The notes: generated by a model not told the origin, from the sequence alone. Numbered from the stretch's first letter, positions 8,939 through 17,571 are shown. The stretch is DNA of 64,000 bases from an uncultured Bacteroidales bacterium (GCA_900544535.1 UQVH01000005.1:1-64000); one strand, 5' to 3'. Program-made: numbers and translations.

Positions 8939-9216
8939 AACCTTACCCCGTAAATTTCAGATTCCGCGCCCAGTTTGACCTCATGCCGGGCTGGGTGCCC
9001 CAGGTGCTCCAGGAATGGCTCGAGCAGGGCTGGACATGCGACATAACAGTGAAGCGAGTAAAAGGGCGCTACGGTGCAAATATGGTGCGTGTGGAGATAG
9101 AAGCAAGCACCAGCGAGGACCTGGCAGCCAAGCGCAAGGCATTAAACGCGATGATCGAGGCACAGGGTTACGGTCCCGACGCACTGAGAAAACGGCCACA
9201 GATAGCAGAAAAATAA
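8935..9216 (+). CDS. Small early phage protein, unknown function
   Basis: 93 aa, start coupled (ATGA) to the previous gene. It contains Trp- and charge-rich segments (GWVPQVLQEWLEQGWTCDI, then VRVEIEASTSEDLAAKRKAL) suggesting an alpha/beta fold. I recognise no domain. Its location between the B ATPase and a second ATPase suggests a role in transposition or replication accessory steps. Confidence 0.6.
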   Translation: MKPYPVNFRFRAQFDLMPGWVPQVLQEWLEQGWTCDITVKRVKGRYGANMVRVEIEASTSEDLAAKRKALNAMIEAQGYGPDALRKRPQIAEK

Positions 9217-9222
9217 CGAGCA

Positions 9223-9870
9223 ATGAGCAGAGCGATAAGTAATAAAAACGTGCTGGCGGCGCAATTCGAGACCGCAGACTTCGACGGGCCGTTCCTGGCG
9301 AGCTTCGGCCGCCCGGAGCTCCGGGGGGTGTGGCTTATCTGGGGCGACAGCGGCAGCGGTAAAACCACTTTCACGCTCCAGCTCTGCAAGTATCTGGCCG
9401 GCTTCCGTCGCGTGGCTTACGACAGTCTGGAGCAAGGTCTGAGCCTATCGCTTCAAAAGGCATGGGAGCGCGTGGGAATGGCGGAAGCCGGCAGCAATAT
9501 AATACTGCTGAACAAAGAGGAAATGCCGGAGCTCTGCGCCCGGTTGCGGAAGCGTAAAAGCCCGGAAATAATAGTAATTGACAGTCTGCAATATCTGACC
9601 AAATTCTATATGGACCAATTCAAGGCCCTTAAAGCAGAATTTCCCGACAAACTATTCGTGTTCATAAGCCAGGCCGACAAAGCCGGCAAGAACCCGGACG
9701 GACACATTGCGAAAAAAATACGGTATGACGCCGACATAAAAATCAAGGTCGAGGGCTTCAAGGCATTTGTAACAACTCGCTTCGAGGACCGGGACAAAGG
9801 CGAGGGCGGCGAGGACTTCATAATCTGGGAACAGGGAGCCGCCGAGTATTGGGCTGAACAAATCAAATAA
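9223..9870 (+). CDS. RecA-like P-loop ATPase (early phage protein)
   Basis: 215-aa protein with a clear Walker A GDSGSGKTT (near residue 41) and Walker B EIIVIDSLQYL (near residue 115). A Ser/Gln-ending strand FVFISQADK lies where RecA/RadA proteins have their third motif. There is no DNA-binding domain beyond the ATPase core. It resembles the RecA/RadA/DnaB-like single-domain ATPases of phages, so a recombination or transposition accessory role is likely. It lies in the early operon, 6 nt after the previous gene and 5 nt before the GemA-like gene. Confidence 0.75.
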   Translation: MSRAISNKNVLAAQFETADFDGPFLASFGRPELRGVWLIWGDSGSGKTTFTLQLCKYLAGFRRVAYDSLEQGLSLSLQKAWERVGMAEAGSNIILLNKEEMPELCARLRKRKSPEIIVIDSLQYLTKFYMDQFKALKAEFPDKLFVFISQADKAGKNPDGHIAKKIRYDADIKIKVEGFKAFVTTRFEDRDKGEGGEDFIIWEQGAAEYWAEQIK

Positions 9871-9875
9871 CGACT

Positions 9876-10364
9876 ATGGCAAAAAAAGAAAACAGGACAA
9901 TGGACCAGATACACCGCGACCTCCTGAAAAAGTTTCACACCCTTTGCACGGTGCTGGGGCTTGATGATGAAGCAAAGCGGGCAATTCTGGCAAGCTGGGG
10001 AGTCGAGAGCAGCCGCGACCTGGACCAACACCAGTTGATAGACATTTGCGCGAAGCTGAGCGAGCAGGTCAATGAAAAGGACGGCACCGCCTCACTTGAC
10101 AAGCTGCGCAAGCGTGTGATCGCGGCGATTGGCGGCTGGCTCCGGGAGACCAAGCAGCAGAGCAATATTTCGATAATAAAAGGCATTGCAATGCGCGCCA
10201 GCGGTTACAATGACTTCAACAAGATACCGAGGGAGCGGCTGCGCAACCTCATAGCGACATTTAACAACAAGGTCAAGGACGCCCGGGCGGTTGACGCTCT
10301 GACCGACGCGCTGCTGATGCAGCATTACAGCGCCGGGGGTGAGATTGATCCAACACTAAATTAA
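9876..10364 (+). CDS. GemA-like (Mu gp16-type) early regulatory protein
   Basis: The sequence LKKFHTLCTVLGLDDEAKR with RKRVIAAIGGWLRE further on matches the pattern of the GemA/gp16 family, whose Mu member alters host gene expression and DNA relaxation. Length is 162 aa, near the family norm. It is helical throughout and lies at the usual place, late in the early operon after the transposition genes. Confidence is limited by reading the motif by eye. Confidence 0.75.
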   Translation: MAKKENRTMDQIHRDLLKKFHTLCTVLGLDDEAKRAILASWGVESSRDLDQHQLIDICAKLSEQVNEKDGTASLDKLRKRVIAAIGGWLRETKQQSNISIIKGIAMRASGYNDFNKIPRERLRNLIATFNNKVKDARAVDALTDALLMQHYSAGGEIDPTLN

Positions 10365-10371
10365 CGAGCCG

Positions 10372-10566
10372 ATGGAAAAGGACAAAAAAGTGTGCTGCAT
10401 TTGTGGCAAAGAATTTACAGAGTATGGAAATGACCCTTATCCCATAAAAGAAGACGGCGAGTGTTGCCGGTCATGCAATTGGGGCGTGGTCATACCCAAG
10501 CGAATAGAACTAAGCACATTAAACCAAGATCCACGAAATTATGACCCACGAACTGGAGAAAATTAA
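10372..10566 (+). CDS. Small zinc-ribbon-like phage protein
   Basis: 64 aa with two Cys pairs, CCICG (residues 8-12) and CCRSC (about residues 31-35), expected to bind one zinc. No family is recognised. The gene overlaps the next small gene by 26 bp in a different frame, in a compact early operon. Confidence 0.6.
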   Translation: MEKDKKVCCICGKEFTEYGNDPYPIKEDGECCRSCNWGVVIPKRIELSTLNQDPRNYDPRTGEN

Positions 10567-10705
10567 AGCCTATGTACTGGAGCAGACGGCGGAGCTTGCC
10601 GAGAACGCCAAGGTCGAATTGCTGGACGCCCTGGCATGGTGGGCGAGCGAGGAAGCCGGGCACCTCACATTTGACTCCCCGGACGTCGAGGACTATGACA
10701 ATTAA
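10541..10705 (+). CDS. Small acidic helical phage protein
   Basis: A 54-aa frame beginning MTHELEKIKAYVLEQTAELA and ending DSPDVEDYDN. It is an amphipathic helix with an acidic tail, which is plausible coding character, and the start overlaps the end of the preceding gene. The function is unknown. It could be a small regulatory or antirepressor-type peptide, but nothing proves that. Confidence 0.5.
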   Translation: MTHELEKIKAYVLEQTAELAENAKVELLDALAWWASEEAGHLTFDSPDVEDYDN

Positions 10706-10784
10706 AAACGCTGTGCCGGTGTAAAAGGACAGAACACCCAAGCAGTTAAACACAATTTAATAACCACTTAAAACCCATTTAACA

Positions 10785-11516
10785 ATGAGTGAACAAGTAA
10801 CAATGTCAGCCGCAGAGCGCGCCGAGTGGGAAGCGTTCAAGGCTGAAAAAGCGAAAAAGGAAGCTGCTGAACAGCGCAAGCAACAGCGCGAAACTTACGC
10901 GCAAATGGTCGATGACGAACTGCGCACAGCGATTCCCGAACTGCTGAATCTCAGCAGCGGGATAAAGACCGTGAAAGATACGGTCTTCGGCAACTTCGCG
11001 GCCATAATCGAGATGAAAGCCGAGTTGTTCGGCACCAAGGACGGCGGCCAGTATAGCCACACATTCACCAACAGCGACAGCACCCTGCAAATCACATTAG
11101 GGGTCAATACCGTGGACGGCTACCGCGACACGGTGGAAGATGGTATCGCGATGGTGCGCGGCTATATCGAGAGTCTGGCGACCGATGACAAGAGTAAAGC
11201 ACTTGTGTCAGCAGTTTTGCGCCTGCTGAGCCGGGACGGCCAGGGAAACCTCAAGGCCAGCCGCGTGCTCCAGTTGTGCAAAATGGCCGAGGAAAGCGGC
11301 GACGAGCAATTCCTGGAGGGTGTGCGCATTATTCAGGAAAGCTACCAGCCGAACCGCACACGCCGTTATATCCGCGCCCGACGCAAAGACCCCAAGACCG
11401 GAGCGTGGCGCAATATTCCGCTGGGCATAACAGACGTTGATCTGTTGACGGAGAATGAAGCGGCCCCGGAACCTGACGCAGAGGCGGAGGAATCCGAGGC
11501 GGAAGCGGCCGAGTAA
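10785..11516 (+). CDS. DUF3164 family phage protein
   Basis: 243 aa. Residues 10-45 are a charged coiled coil, then PELLNLSSGIKTVKDTVFGN and VDGYRDTVEDGIAMVRGYIESL. Near the C-terminus the YIRARRKDPKTGAWRNIPLG signature is typical of DUF3164, a family found in Mu-like phages with unknown function. The tail is acidic and repetitive (EPDAEAEESEAEAAE). The leader contains three TTTAAY/TTAAAA repeats just before the start, a pattern shared with late genes of this phage. Confidence 0.75.
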   Translation: MSEQVTMSAAERAEWEAFKAEKAKKEAAEQRKQQRETYAQMVDDELRTAIPELLNLSSGIKTVKDTVFGNFAAIIEMKAELFGTKDGGQYSHTFTNSDSTLQITLGVNTVDGYRDTVEDGIAMVRGYIESLATDDKSKALVSAVLRLLSRDGQGNLKASRVLQLCKMAEESGDEQFLEGVRIIQESYQPNRTRRYIRARRKDPKTGAWRNIPLGITDVDLLTENEAAPEPDAEAEESEAEAAE

Positions 11517-11608
11517 AAAAAGACCGCGCCGACGTGCCACCGAAGTAGCTGACGCCAGCGCTGAGCCTGTGTAAAAGGACAGTGCAAAGTTAGTAAAAAT
11601 CGGTGAGA

Positions 11609-11842
11609 ATGACAAATAAAAAGCGGCACAAAAGCACGTTGGCGCGGGCAGAGCAAATAAAAGCACTTACGGCCCTGCACTACGAAGCCGGCAACCAAGC
11701 GAAATGCTACAAAGCAGTGTGGCGGCGCTGGATAGAGCCCCAGTTTGGCATTTGTTACCGCACTTACCTGAACTTGCTGGGACTTGACCCCGAAACGGAG
11801 AGCCGCCCAAACAATCAACCCTCGTTATTCGATGAACTCTAA
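11609..11842 (+). CDS. Small basic phage protein, last gene of the early operon
   Basis: 77 aa starting MTNKKRHKSTLARAEQIKAL. The ATG at 11609 is preferred over a GTG two codons earlier. It contains HYEAGNQAKCYKAVWRRWI, which has the look of a small DNA-binding or nuclease-associated helical protein, and ends QPSLFDEL. It sits just before the convergent terminator, where Mu has its middle regulator, but I see no Mor family match here. Confidence 0.5.
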   Translation: MTNKKRHKSTLARAEQIKALTALHYEAGNQAKCYKAVWRRWIEPQFGICYRTYLNLLGLDPETESRPNNQPSLFDEL

Positions 11843-11844
11843 AA

Positions 11845-11882
11845 ACGCCCCTGACGGCCACGGAAGCCGCCGGGGGTGTTGT
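11845..11882. terminator. Convergent terminator between early plus and late minus operons
   Basis: Arms AACGCCCCTGACGGC (about 11844-11858) and GCCGCCGGGGGTGTT (11866-11880) pair with a few wobble positions. The hairpin lies between the stop at 11842 and the convergent stop at 11896. It can act on both strands. Confidence 0.6.
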
Positions 11883-11895
11883 TGTATTGGTCCGG

Positions 11896-12375
11896 TCATT
11901 TGATGGCCGCAGAGAGGCCCACAACGCGCGACACGGGGCGCATTGCCGTGGTGTCCTGTGCCGATGTACGGAAACACTCAACGTCTTCGATTATTTCGTT
12001 ATGCGCGTGATTTGTGGCCGAGATAGTGTGCATGAAGCCGGCGAAGTTTTCACCCCGGAGACCTTGCATTGCGGCGTTGATGTCGTTGAGCAGGTCGAAG
12101 CGTGCGAGAGCTTCGGCCATAGCCGGATCCTGGGAGCCGTGAATGCCGGCAGTGGCACGGTTGAGGATATGCAGCCGGACAATGATGTCGGCGCGTCTGG
12201 CCGCATTGCCCTGCTGGTGCCATTCGATGGTCTCAAATTCAACAAACACCGACGGGAGCGGATAGACGGCACCCCCGGCGAAGTGTGCGCCGTTGTCGTT
12301 CCAGAGGTCCACGTATGTAATGCCGGGGACTGTAAGGAGCTTTTCGGCAATGGCTGTAAAAATCTGTTTTCTCAT
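11896..12375 (-). CDS. Phage tail/head completion protein, gp37-like position
   Basis: 159 aa starting MRKQIFTAIAEKLLTVPGIT. The start at 12375 is chosen because it overlaps the stop of the upstream virion morphogenesis gene as ATGA, whereas longer frames run through that gene. The pattern FVEFETIEWHQQGN and ADIIVRLHILNRA resembles the Mu gp37 / minor tail completion type, a small alpha/beta protein that joins the neck to the tail. Last gene of the minus-strand late operon. Confidence 0.6.
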   Translation of the reverse strand: MRKQIFTAIAEKLLTVPGITYVDLWNDNGAHFAGGAVYPLPSVFVEFETIEWHQQGNAARRADIIVRLHILNRATAGIHGSQDPAMAEALARFDLLNDINAAMQGLRGENFAGFMHTISATNHAHNEIIEDVECFRTSAQDTTAMRPVSRVVGLSAAIK

Positions 12376-12854
12376 TGTCTTAAAAAATCTGTTAGCTGGA
12401 GATTGAATTGCTTGAGGTTGTCGTCGATGACTCCCCGGATAATTCGCTGTGTGTCGGGGCCGTCGCCGATGAAGCGACGCTCCGGCATGGTTATGACCTT
12501 GCCGACTTTCATTAAGACCATACGCCTCCATGATTCGTCTTTGGTCTCTTTATATTTAGCCCAAAAGAAGCGTTTCATTTTGGCCGTAACGGTTATTTTG
12601 CCGCCCTCATTATGGAGTGCGGTGTAAGGAAGCGAGGACGAGAAACGGACACCATTGCCAGATACTTGCCCCTGGGCGGACCGACGCATGGCACTGGAGA
12701 CTATGAGCAGCGAGCCACGATTGTAATCATGGGCGCGAGGCTTCCACTTGTCGGAGAAAAAGGCCTTACGCTCAAAGTTGCGGTCGAACTCGTCGGAGAG
12801 CTCCACGCGCATATCGCTGAGAATGTCGGCCTTTAATTTGTTGGCGTCGAGCAT
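12372..12854 (-). CDS. Phage virion morphogenesis protein (Mu gpG / P2 gpS type)
   Basis: 160 aa. The segment WKPRAHDYNRGSLLIVSSAM and the later SLPYTALHNEGGKITVTAKM match the conserved core of the gpG/gpS family, tail completion or neck proteins of contractile phages. Near the end MPERRFIGDGPDTQRII is the usual C-terminal signature. It is coupled by ATGA to the gene downstream. The plus-strand gene at 12909 and its promoter separate it from gpF upstream. Confidence 0.8.
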   Translation of the reverse strand: MLDANKLKADILSDMRVELSDEFDRNFERKAFFSDKWKPRAHDYNRGSLLIVSSAMRRSAQGQVSGNGVRFSSSLPYTALHNEGGKITVTAKMKRFFWAKYKETKDESWRRMVLMKVGKVITMPERRFIGDGPDTQRIIRGVIDDNLKQFNLQLTDFLRQ

Positions 12855-12894
12855 TTAATTGGGTTTAAATTGTTATTAAATCAGAAAAAAGTTG

Positions 12895-12902
12895 TAAATT
12901 TG
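12895..12902 (+). promoter_or_regulatory. -7 box of a promoter for the inserted plus-strand small gene
   Basis: TAAATTTG matches TAnnTTTG and points towards the small gene starting at 12909, with a weak TTG element about 22 nt further upstream. The expected transcription start (about 12908) practically coincides with the ATG, which would give a leaderless mRNA. Confidence 0.5.
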
Positions 12903-12908
12903 CGGCGA

Positions 12909-13145
12909 ATGGCAAAAATAACAGACCGAATAGAAGAGCGGCCCTACATGTGTGAGGACTGCAAGCACTTCCTCTCCGGGGCGAAGTGCCGCGCCTTTGA
13001 CCTTATCCCCATTGAAATTTATGAGGACCCGGAGGCGCACACTGCTGTTGTGCCAGGGCAAAAGGGGGACTATGTATTTGCAACCGATAAGCCCCGCGAC
13101 ACAATGCGCGTTTATGGCGATGGCGATGTAGAGCCGGAAGCCTGA
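12909..13145 (+). CDS. Small Cys-containing moron-type protein against the late operon
   Basis: 78 aa from MAKITDRIEERPYMCEDC. Residues 15-26 hold CEDCKHFLSGAKC, three cysteines that could bind metal, followed by an acidic C-terminus. No family is recognised. It is the only plus-strand gene inside a continuous minus-strand late operon, has its own -7 box, and overlaps the 3' end of the gpF gene by 34 bp. This arrangement is that of a moron expressed from the prophage, and a role in the lysogen is inferred. Confidence 0.6.
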   Translation: MAKITDRIEERPYMCEDCKHFLSGAKCRAFDLIPIEIYEDPEAHTAVVPGQKGDYVFATDKPRDTMRVYGDGDVEPEA

Positions 13146-14734
13146 TTTTTTTCGTCATAGAGTCTTTTGACAAGATTTCCCACCGCGACCGCTATTGGCC
13201 GCGGTGTTTCGTTATTGAGGTATTCAGACCATGCCTCTGCAATAAATTCGGCTTCATTCTTATGTCCGTAGGTTGAGAGGCTGTCGACAATGTGCTGTTT
13301 GCCTTTTGCGGTTTCCTCCCGATACATTTTCAAAAAATCGGCGTGATAACGGAGACCAAGCAGGCGGTCAATCTCGTGGCCGAGCTCATGGTCGAAAACG
13401 GCCTTAAGAGTGCCGCAGCCCGGGGGGTGCCATTTGCTTTTAACATCGTTGGCGAGGGATGTGTCGATTTTGTCGCCTGCCCATGTGGTATTGAAGCAAA
13501 TGCCGCTTAATCCATATTCTTTTGCAGCGCTATGAGAATAGGCGTAACAGTTGCGGCAGGTCGCAATTTTGCGGGCGTATTCTTTAGCCCATTTTTCCAG
13601 ATACGAATCTGGGAGCCCGGCATGTGTAGCCTTAAGCTCTGCCAGTTTTGCAGCGGTAAGCATTTCAATGCGACCGCGGATAGTGCCGACAAACAATGTT
13701 ACTTTTTTAAGCTCCGGCCAGCATTGGAAATGCCGCTCCACGCTTCGGAAAATAGACTGAATTTGTTCCATGTGCTTTTTGGTAAAGCCTTTTAAGGAAC
13801 AGTTAACGCCCAACTGGTCGCGGAAAAACTGCTCAGCTTCGGCCACAGTCTTAGGAGTCCACTCCGCAGGAGTGTAGCCGTCGATTGCCTGTTTGACCTG
13901 CTCCGGCTTTGGTCCCTTATAATACGGGTGTTTCGGCGGGAACAGTTGCAAGTCCTTACCGGGATTGAAGCGGAAAATCTGCTGTTTTGCTGCTTCGGTG
14001 CAGTTATTGCCCCGGAGCATGGAGAGCGCCGGGTCGCTCTGGGGATATTTGCCCTTGCGGACCTGCACGGCCGTGCAGCGGCAGTTCCAGCCGTTGGGCG
14101 GGAGATAGAGCGACCAGAACGGGTCGGAGGGCGGCAGCGTTGTGCCGTGCAAAATTGCGTGATCTTCGCGGACTCGGTCGTCCTGAGCCGTGCGGTACTG
14201 GAGGTCGTAGCGGTCGCCGTCGGCCTCAATCTGTTGCCAGCGTGCAGCCATTAGCGACGAGCCGACGGCGTGGTTATACTCCGCATATAGATAGTTATGA
14301 TTATAACGGTTGTTGACCGCCTCCACGTCGCGCCGGAACGTTTCAAAGGGCTTTATGTCGCCTTTGTCGGTAACGAGTGAAAGCCCCACCTCGCGGAGCG
14401 TGTGGAACGCCTTGAAGCCGGAGAAAATAAAAGCATTGTTTTCGAGAGCGTGGCGAACCACCTCCGGGACCTCATGGGGCACACCGGAGTCGATGCCGCG
14501 CTTAATCTGGCGGAGCGTTTCGGCAATGAGGCGGCGCGCCTCCGGCGTGTTGAGCATAGAGGCGTCGAAGCTCCCGGCATTGTAGACCATGCCGGCGGCG
14601 TCAAAAAAGGCCGTGTCGTCAAAATCGGGCTTGTCTGTCGCGTCGGCGAGCTCCAGCAAGTCATTTTCATACAACGAACCCAAAGCGGCGTTAAACGCGA
14701 GATATGAGCGGCGCAGCCCCACCGTGTCAGCCAA
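13112..14734 (-). CDS. Mu gpF-like head morphogenesis protein fused to a zinc metallopeptidase-like domain
   Basis: 540 aa. Residues 1-230 are the Phage_Mu_F head morphogenesis domain: YLYAEYNHAVGSSLMAARWQ, then RTAQDDRVREDHAILHGT and the signature NGWNCRCTAVQVRKG. The protein then has a linker and a C-terminal domain (about 300-540) with HELGH at residues 449-453. Downstream is the acidic NEAEFIAEAWSEYL, the layout of a gluzincin-type metallopeptidase. Mu gpF itself is about 430 aa without this motif. The extra domain could be a maturation protease or an injected effector. It follows the portal gene with a 14-nt gap. Confidence 0.85.
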   Translation of the reverse strand: MADTVGLRRSYLAFNAALGSLYENDLLELADATDKPDFDDTAFFDAAGMVYNAGSFDASMLNTPEARRLIAETLRQIKRGIDSGVPHEVPEVVRHALENNAFIFSGFKAFHTLREVGLSLVTDKGDIKPFETFRRDVEAVNNRYNHNYLYAEYNHAVGSSLMAARWQQIEADGDRYDLQYRTAQDDRVREDHAILHGTTLPPSDPFWSLYLPPNGWNCRCTAVQVRKGKYPQSDPALSMLRGNNCTEAAKQQIFRFNPGKDLQLFPPKHPYYKGPKPEQVKQAIDGYTPAEWTPKTVAEAEQFFRDQLGVNCSLKGFTKKHMEQIQSIFRSVERHFQCWPELKKVTLFVGTIRGRIEMLTAAKLAELKATHAGLPDSYLEKWAKEYARKIATCRNCYAYSHSAAKEYGLSGICFNTTWAGDKIDTSLANDVKSKWHPPGCGTLKAVFDHELGHEIDRLLGLRYHADFLKMYREETAKGKQHIVDSLSTYGHKNEAEFIAEAWSEYLNNETPRPIAVAVGNLVKRLYDEKNQASGSTSPSP

Positions 14735-14748
14735 ACGCAGGGCGGGGC

Positions 14749-15993
14749 TCAGTCGAAAAAACGGTCGGGCTGTGTTTTGGCTTCACGCGGCTTGTCAATG
14801 ACAACGCCGTATTTGTCGGTGAAATAATCCGGGGGAATCTCGTAATACTCCAGCAGGAGGCGTTCAATCTCGCGCTGTTCGGCAGGGGTGTAGCTGGCGG
14901 CATTGTTAAACTGGAAGCGCAACCCCTTGACCGGGAATCCGTGCAGCTCCATGAGCGGGAGCAACCGGCCGTTGACTATGTGGGCGCACATGACGGCGTC
15001 GCTTTCAGTGGTGCGCTCAAAAATTTCGAGGTGTACTTCTGATTGGGATAGTGAGGACCCGGAGTCGATGGTCATAGTCTGATTCAATACCACCTTCGAT
15101 AGCTCCGAGTTGCAGCGGTCCACGCGGCGGTCATAGACGTTGTAAGCGTCGCCACGGCTGCTTTCCTTAATTTCGATTTCGGTGCCGTCGGTAGTAAGGA
15201 TGTACTGGGCTGCGCCCATTTTGTCGAGGGCGGCTTCGAGTTTGGCACGTTCCGCGTCGTCGAGAGTATTTGCGCGGGCTATGCGCATTGGCATACCGAA
15301 GATCTCGCCGAACACGTCCCAATAAGCCAGCATATTCTTTTTGCTGATGCAGGAGGGGGCGCATTTAAGGAGCAGACCGAGGTCGCGTGGCTTGCCAACC
15401 TCCACGCACCAGTTGGCAATGTCTCCCTCGCGGTAAGGTATGCCCTGGCGCCAGTCGCCGCCGGAGTCGCGGACGAGGACGCCGTATTCAGGCACAACGT
15501 GTTTGCGGGGCACAAGCTCCACCCCGGTGAAGCGGATCGGGCCGTTGTCGCGCACCACGTCGCCCAACTGTATGAGCGTCGGCCCCCAGTAGATGGAGTC
15601 GAGGCAAAGGCTGAGGAAGTCGGCGAACCATTCATTTTGCAGCAACTCGGTAGCCTCCGGCTTTTCCTTGCCGTTGGCGTCCACAAGGCGGAAGTCCTTT
15701 TGCAGGACCTTGCCCTTGCGCTGGGCGATACATCCAGACAGATGGGCGTCGAGGACACAATCAGCGTAAATGTCGTAAAGCCGGCAACGGTTTGGGCTTT
15801 CGTAGTCGATAGCCATTTGATGGGCGGCGCGCCAGTCGGCCACGTCTTTTTTAGTCAGACTGTCGGTCTGCTGCTGGAGCATGGCCGACACCTTAATGCC
15901 CTGCTTAGACTGGAGGGCGCGTGAGAGAACCACAAGATCCGAACGTGTGGGGCGGCTGAAAAAATCGCGGATATTTGTAAATATATTTGCCAT
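14749..15993 (-). CDS. Phage portal protein (Mu gp29-like, DUF935)
   Basis: Forms the dodecameric ring through which DNA enters the head. The 414-aa protein shows the DUF935 pattern: RLYDIYADCVLDAHLSGCIA, then LQKDFRLVD, the FGMPMRIARAN segment and QSEVHLEIFERTTESDA near residue 330. Mu gp29 is about 510 aa, so this is a somewhat short member without an obvious missing core. It is located between gpF and the baseplate spike gene. Confidence 0.88.
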   Translation of the reverse strand: MANIFTNIRDFFSRPTRSDLVVLSRALQSKQGIKVSAMLQQQTDSLTKKDVADWRAAHQMAIDYESPNRCRLYDIYADCVLDAHLSGCIAQRKGKVLQKDFRLVDANGKEKPEATELLQNEWFADFLSLCLDSIYWGPTLIQLGDVVRDNGPIRFTGVELVPRKHVVPEYGVLVRDSGGDWRQGIPYREGDIANWCVEVGKPRDLGLLLKCAPSCISKKNMLAYWDVFGEIFGMPMRIARANTLDDAERAKLEAALDKMGAAQYILTTDGTEIEIKESSRGDAYNVYDRRVDRCNSELSKVVLNQTMTIDSGSSLSQSEVHLEIFERTTESDAVMCAHIVNGRLLPLMELHGFPVKGLRFQFNNAASYTPAEQREIERLLLEYYEIPPDYFTDKYGVVIDKPREAKTQPDRFFD

Positions 15994-16003
15994 TGCAGGG
16001 GAA

Positions 16004-16606
16004 TTAATGTTTTACTTTTTCATTTTCGTAATCGTTGCGGGTGGTCGGTATGAGCTGGTCGCCGGCCCAGGAGGAGACGGCTGTTTTAAGAGCGCCGCCG
16101 CCGTCCTGTGGGACCGGAGTCCAGCCGGCGACCGCTGTCTTTAGCTTGTTAATGTCGTTTTCGATGATGTTCAGGCGCTTTGTCAGGTCCTCAACACGGA
16201 CGAGACCGCCGAGCTTGCCGCCGTTGAAAGTCACGGCGTTTTTGTCGAGATGGGCGGAAATTCCGTCCACGTCAATACGGAGACCGTCGGCGTCCATGAC
16301 GGCGGAGGTGTCGCCGATTACAATTTCGGCGGACTCAATTTTTTCAGAGAGCAGCACCACCCCGGCGGCACCGTCGGCGACAAAGCCAACCACCACATAA
16401 CTGCCAACCTCCGGGAAGATGCAGAGGCCGAAGTCGCAGCCCTGGTTTGCCTGGAGATTGACACTAAGGAGGGGCGCACCCTCATTTATCGGAGAGCAGT
16501 CGATGGTACGGGCGGATTTATCCACCGCGTCCACCGTACACACCAGGGCGACCGTTTCGCCGTCGGGCTGTGCGAGCTGTCGGATAATGTTTCTTAAGTC
16601 TGACAT
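16004..16606 (-). CDS. Baseplate spike protein (gpV / gp45-like)
   Basis: 200 aa. Residues 1-90 look like an OB-fold spike base (VALVCTVDAVDKSARTIDCS and VGSYVVVGFVADGAAGVV). A short beta region follows, then a trimerising coiled coil LTKRLNIIENDINKLKTAV (about residues 140-160) and a C-terminal tip without the usual HxH iron motif. It would form the puncturing tip of the contractile tail. It lies just downstream of the hub gene. The TKRLNI motif recurs near the retroelement template at about 36450. Confidence 0.75.
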   Translation of the reverse strand: MSDLRNIIRQLAQPDGETVALVCTVDAVDKSARTIDCSPINEGAPLLSVNLQANQGCDFGLCIFPEVGSYVVVGFVADGAAGVVLLSEKIESAEIVIGDTSAVMDADGLRIDVDGISAHLDKNAVTFNGGKLGGLVRVEDLTKRLNIIENDINKLKTAVAGWTPVPQDGGGALKTAVSSWAGDQLIPTTRNDYENEKVKH

Positions 16607-16617
16607 AAGGCAAAGAA

Positions 16618-17571
16618 TCAGGCGACGCGGAGGCCGAGGGTTATTTCCTGGCGGAATCCGCCGTCGCCGTATTTAATCACAACTTTTTTGACCTGATAGA
16701 CCCCCATTTTGTTGCCGTCGATAATAAGGCCTATGGCGTCGAGCGGGTCAACGAGCTTATAGCCGAAAGTAGTAAAAGAGCCTGTGAGGCCGTCGCGTTT
16801 CAGGCGTTTTATTTCCTGTTCCGCCCATGCCTTGAGCTCGCTTTCGGTTTTGTTGTAGGTGTGCAGCGTCCGGTGTTCTCCGTCGCTGTCGCCGACCTCC
16901 ACTTTGATTTTTTTATTATCCGGCATAAGGCTGACAGCTTTGACGCGCAGGCGCATATTTTCGGCCTTTTGCTGCTGGAGGCTCTGGTCTGATATGATGT
17001 TAAGCCCGGTTTTGAATGTCTGGGAGGGTGTGGTGTCACGTTCAAACAGAACACCGCAATAAAGCACCGGCTCCCCGTCCTCATAGCGGAAAAAAGAGCG
17101 GACGCCCTGTTCGGAGAGTTTGCCGAGCAGAGAGGCCACCGTGTCGGCCGTTACGCGGTAGGCGCCGAGCGACTGTTCGCCCATGATGTTGAGGCGGTAA
17201 GTAATGCCCTGGTCCTTGAGCAGCGTTTCGAGCGTAATAGAGCGGTAGGCCTTTTTAACGGCCGGCATTTGTTTGAGCTTGAACATATCGTCCTCACAGG
17301 TTATGACCACGGGCGTTTTGAATCCGACGTCACGGACATAGCCGACAAAAGCGAGCTGGAGACTGTCGTCGTAGCCCAGAGAGATACGCACACGGTCGCC
17401 ACGGCGCACGGGAATTTCAGCGGCCCCGTCCCACTTGATTTTTTTAGGCAGCGTTATTTTGGCTTCGGCTGTCAGTTTTTCGGTGTCGCGTGTAATCTCC
17501 ACGGCAGTAACGAAGTCGAGCGACCAGGTGCGGTCGCCGGCAATCTCTATTTTTGCGCACAGTCTGAACAT
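16618..17571 (-). CDS. Baseplate hub protein (Mu gp44 / gpD-like)
   Basis: 317 aa. Early strands (RTWSLDFVTAVEITRDTEKL), the motif GDRVRISLGYDD and FVGYVRDV, then the C-terminal YQVKKVVIKYGDGGFRQEI fit the gpD/gp44 tail-hub fold that seats the spike. The neighbouring spike gene supports this. The leader upstream of the start (17572-17600) holds three TTAAAC/TTTAA repeats like other genes of this phage. Confidence 0.72.
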   Translation of the reverse strand: MFRLCAKIEIAGDRTWSLDFVTAVEITRDTEKLTAEAKITLPKKIKWDGAAEIPVRRGDRVRISLGYDDSLQLAFVGYVRDVGFKTPVVITCEDDMFKLKQMPAVKKAYRSITLETLLKDQGITYRLNIMGEQSLGAYRVTADTVASLLGKLSEQGVRSFFRYEDGEPVLYCGVLFERDTTPSQTFKTGLNIISDQSLQQQKAENMRLRVKAVSLMPDNKKIKVEVGDSDGEHRTLHTYNKTESELKAWAEQEIKRLKRDGLTGSFTTFGYKLVDPLDAIGLIIDGNKMGVYQVKKVVIKYGDGGFRQEITLGLRVA

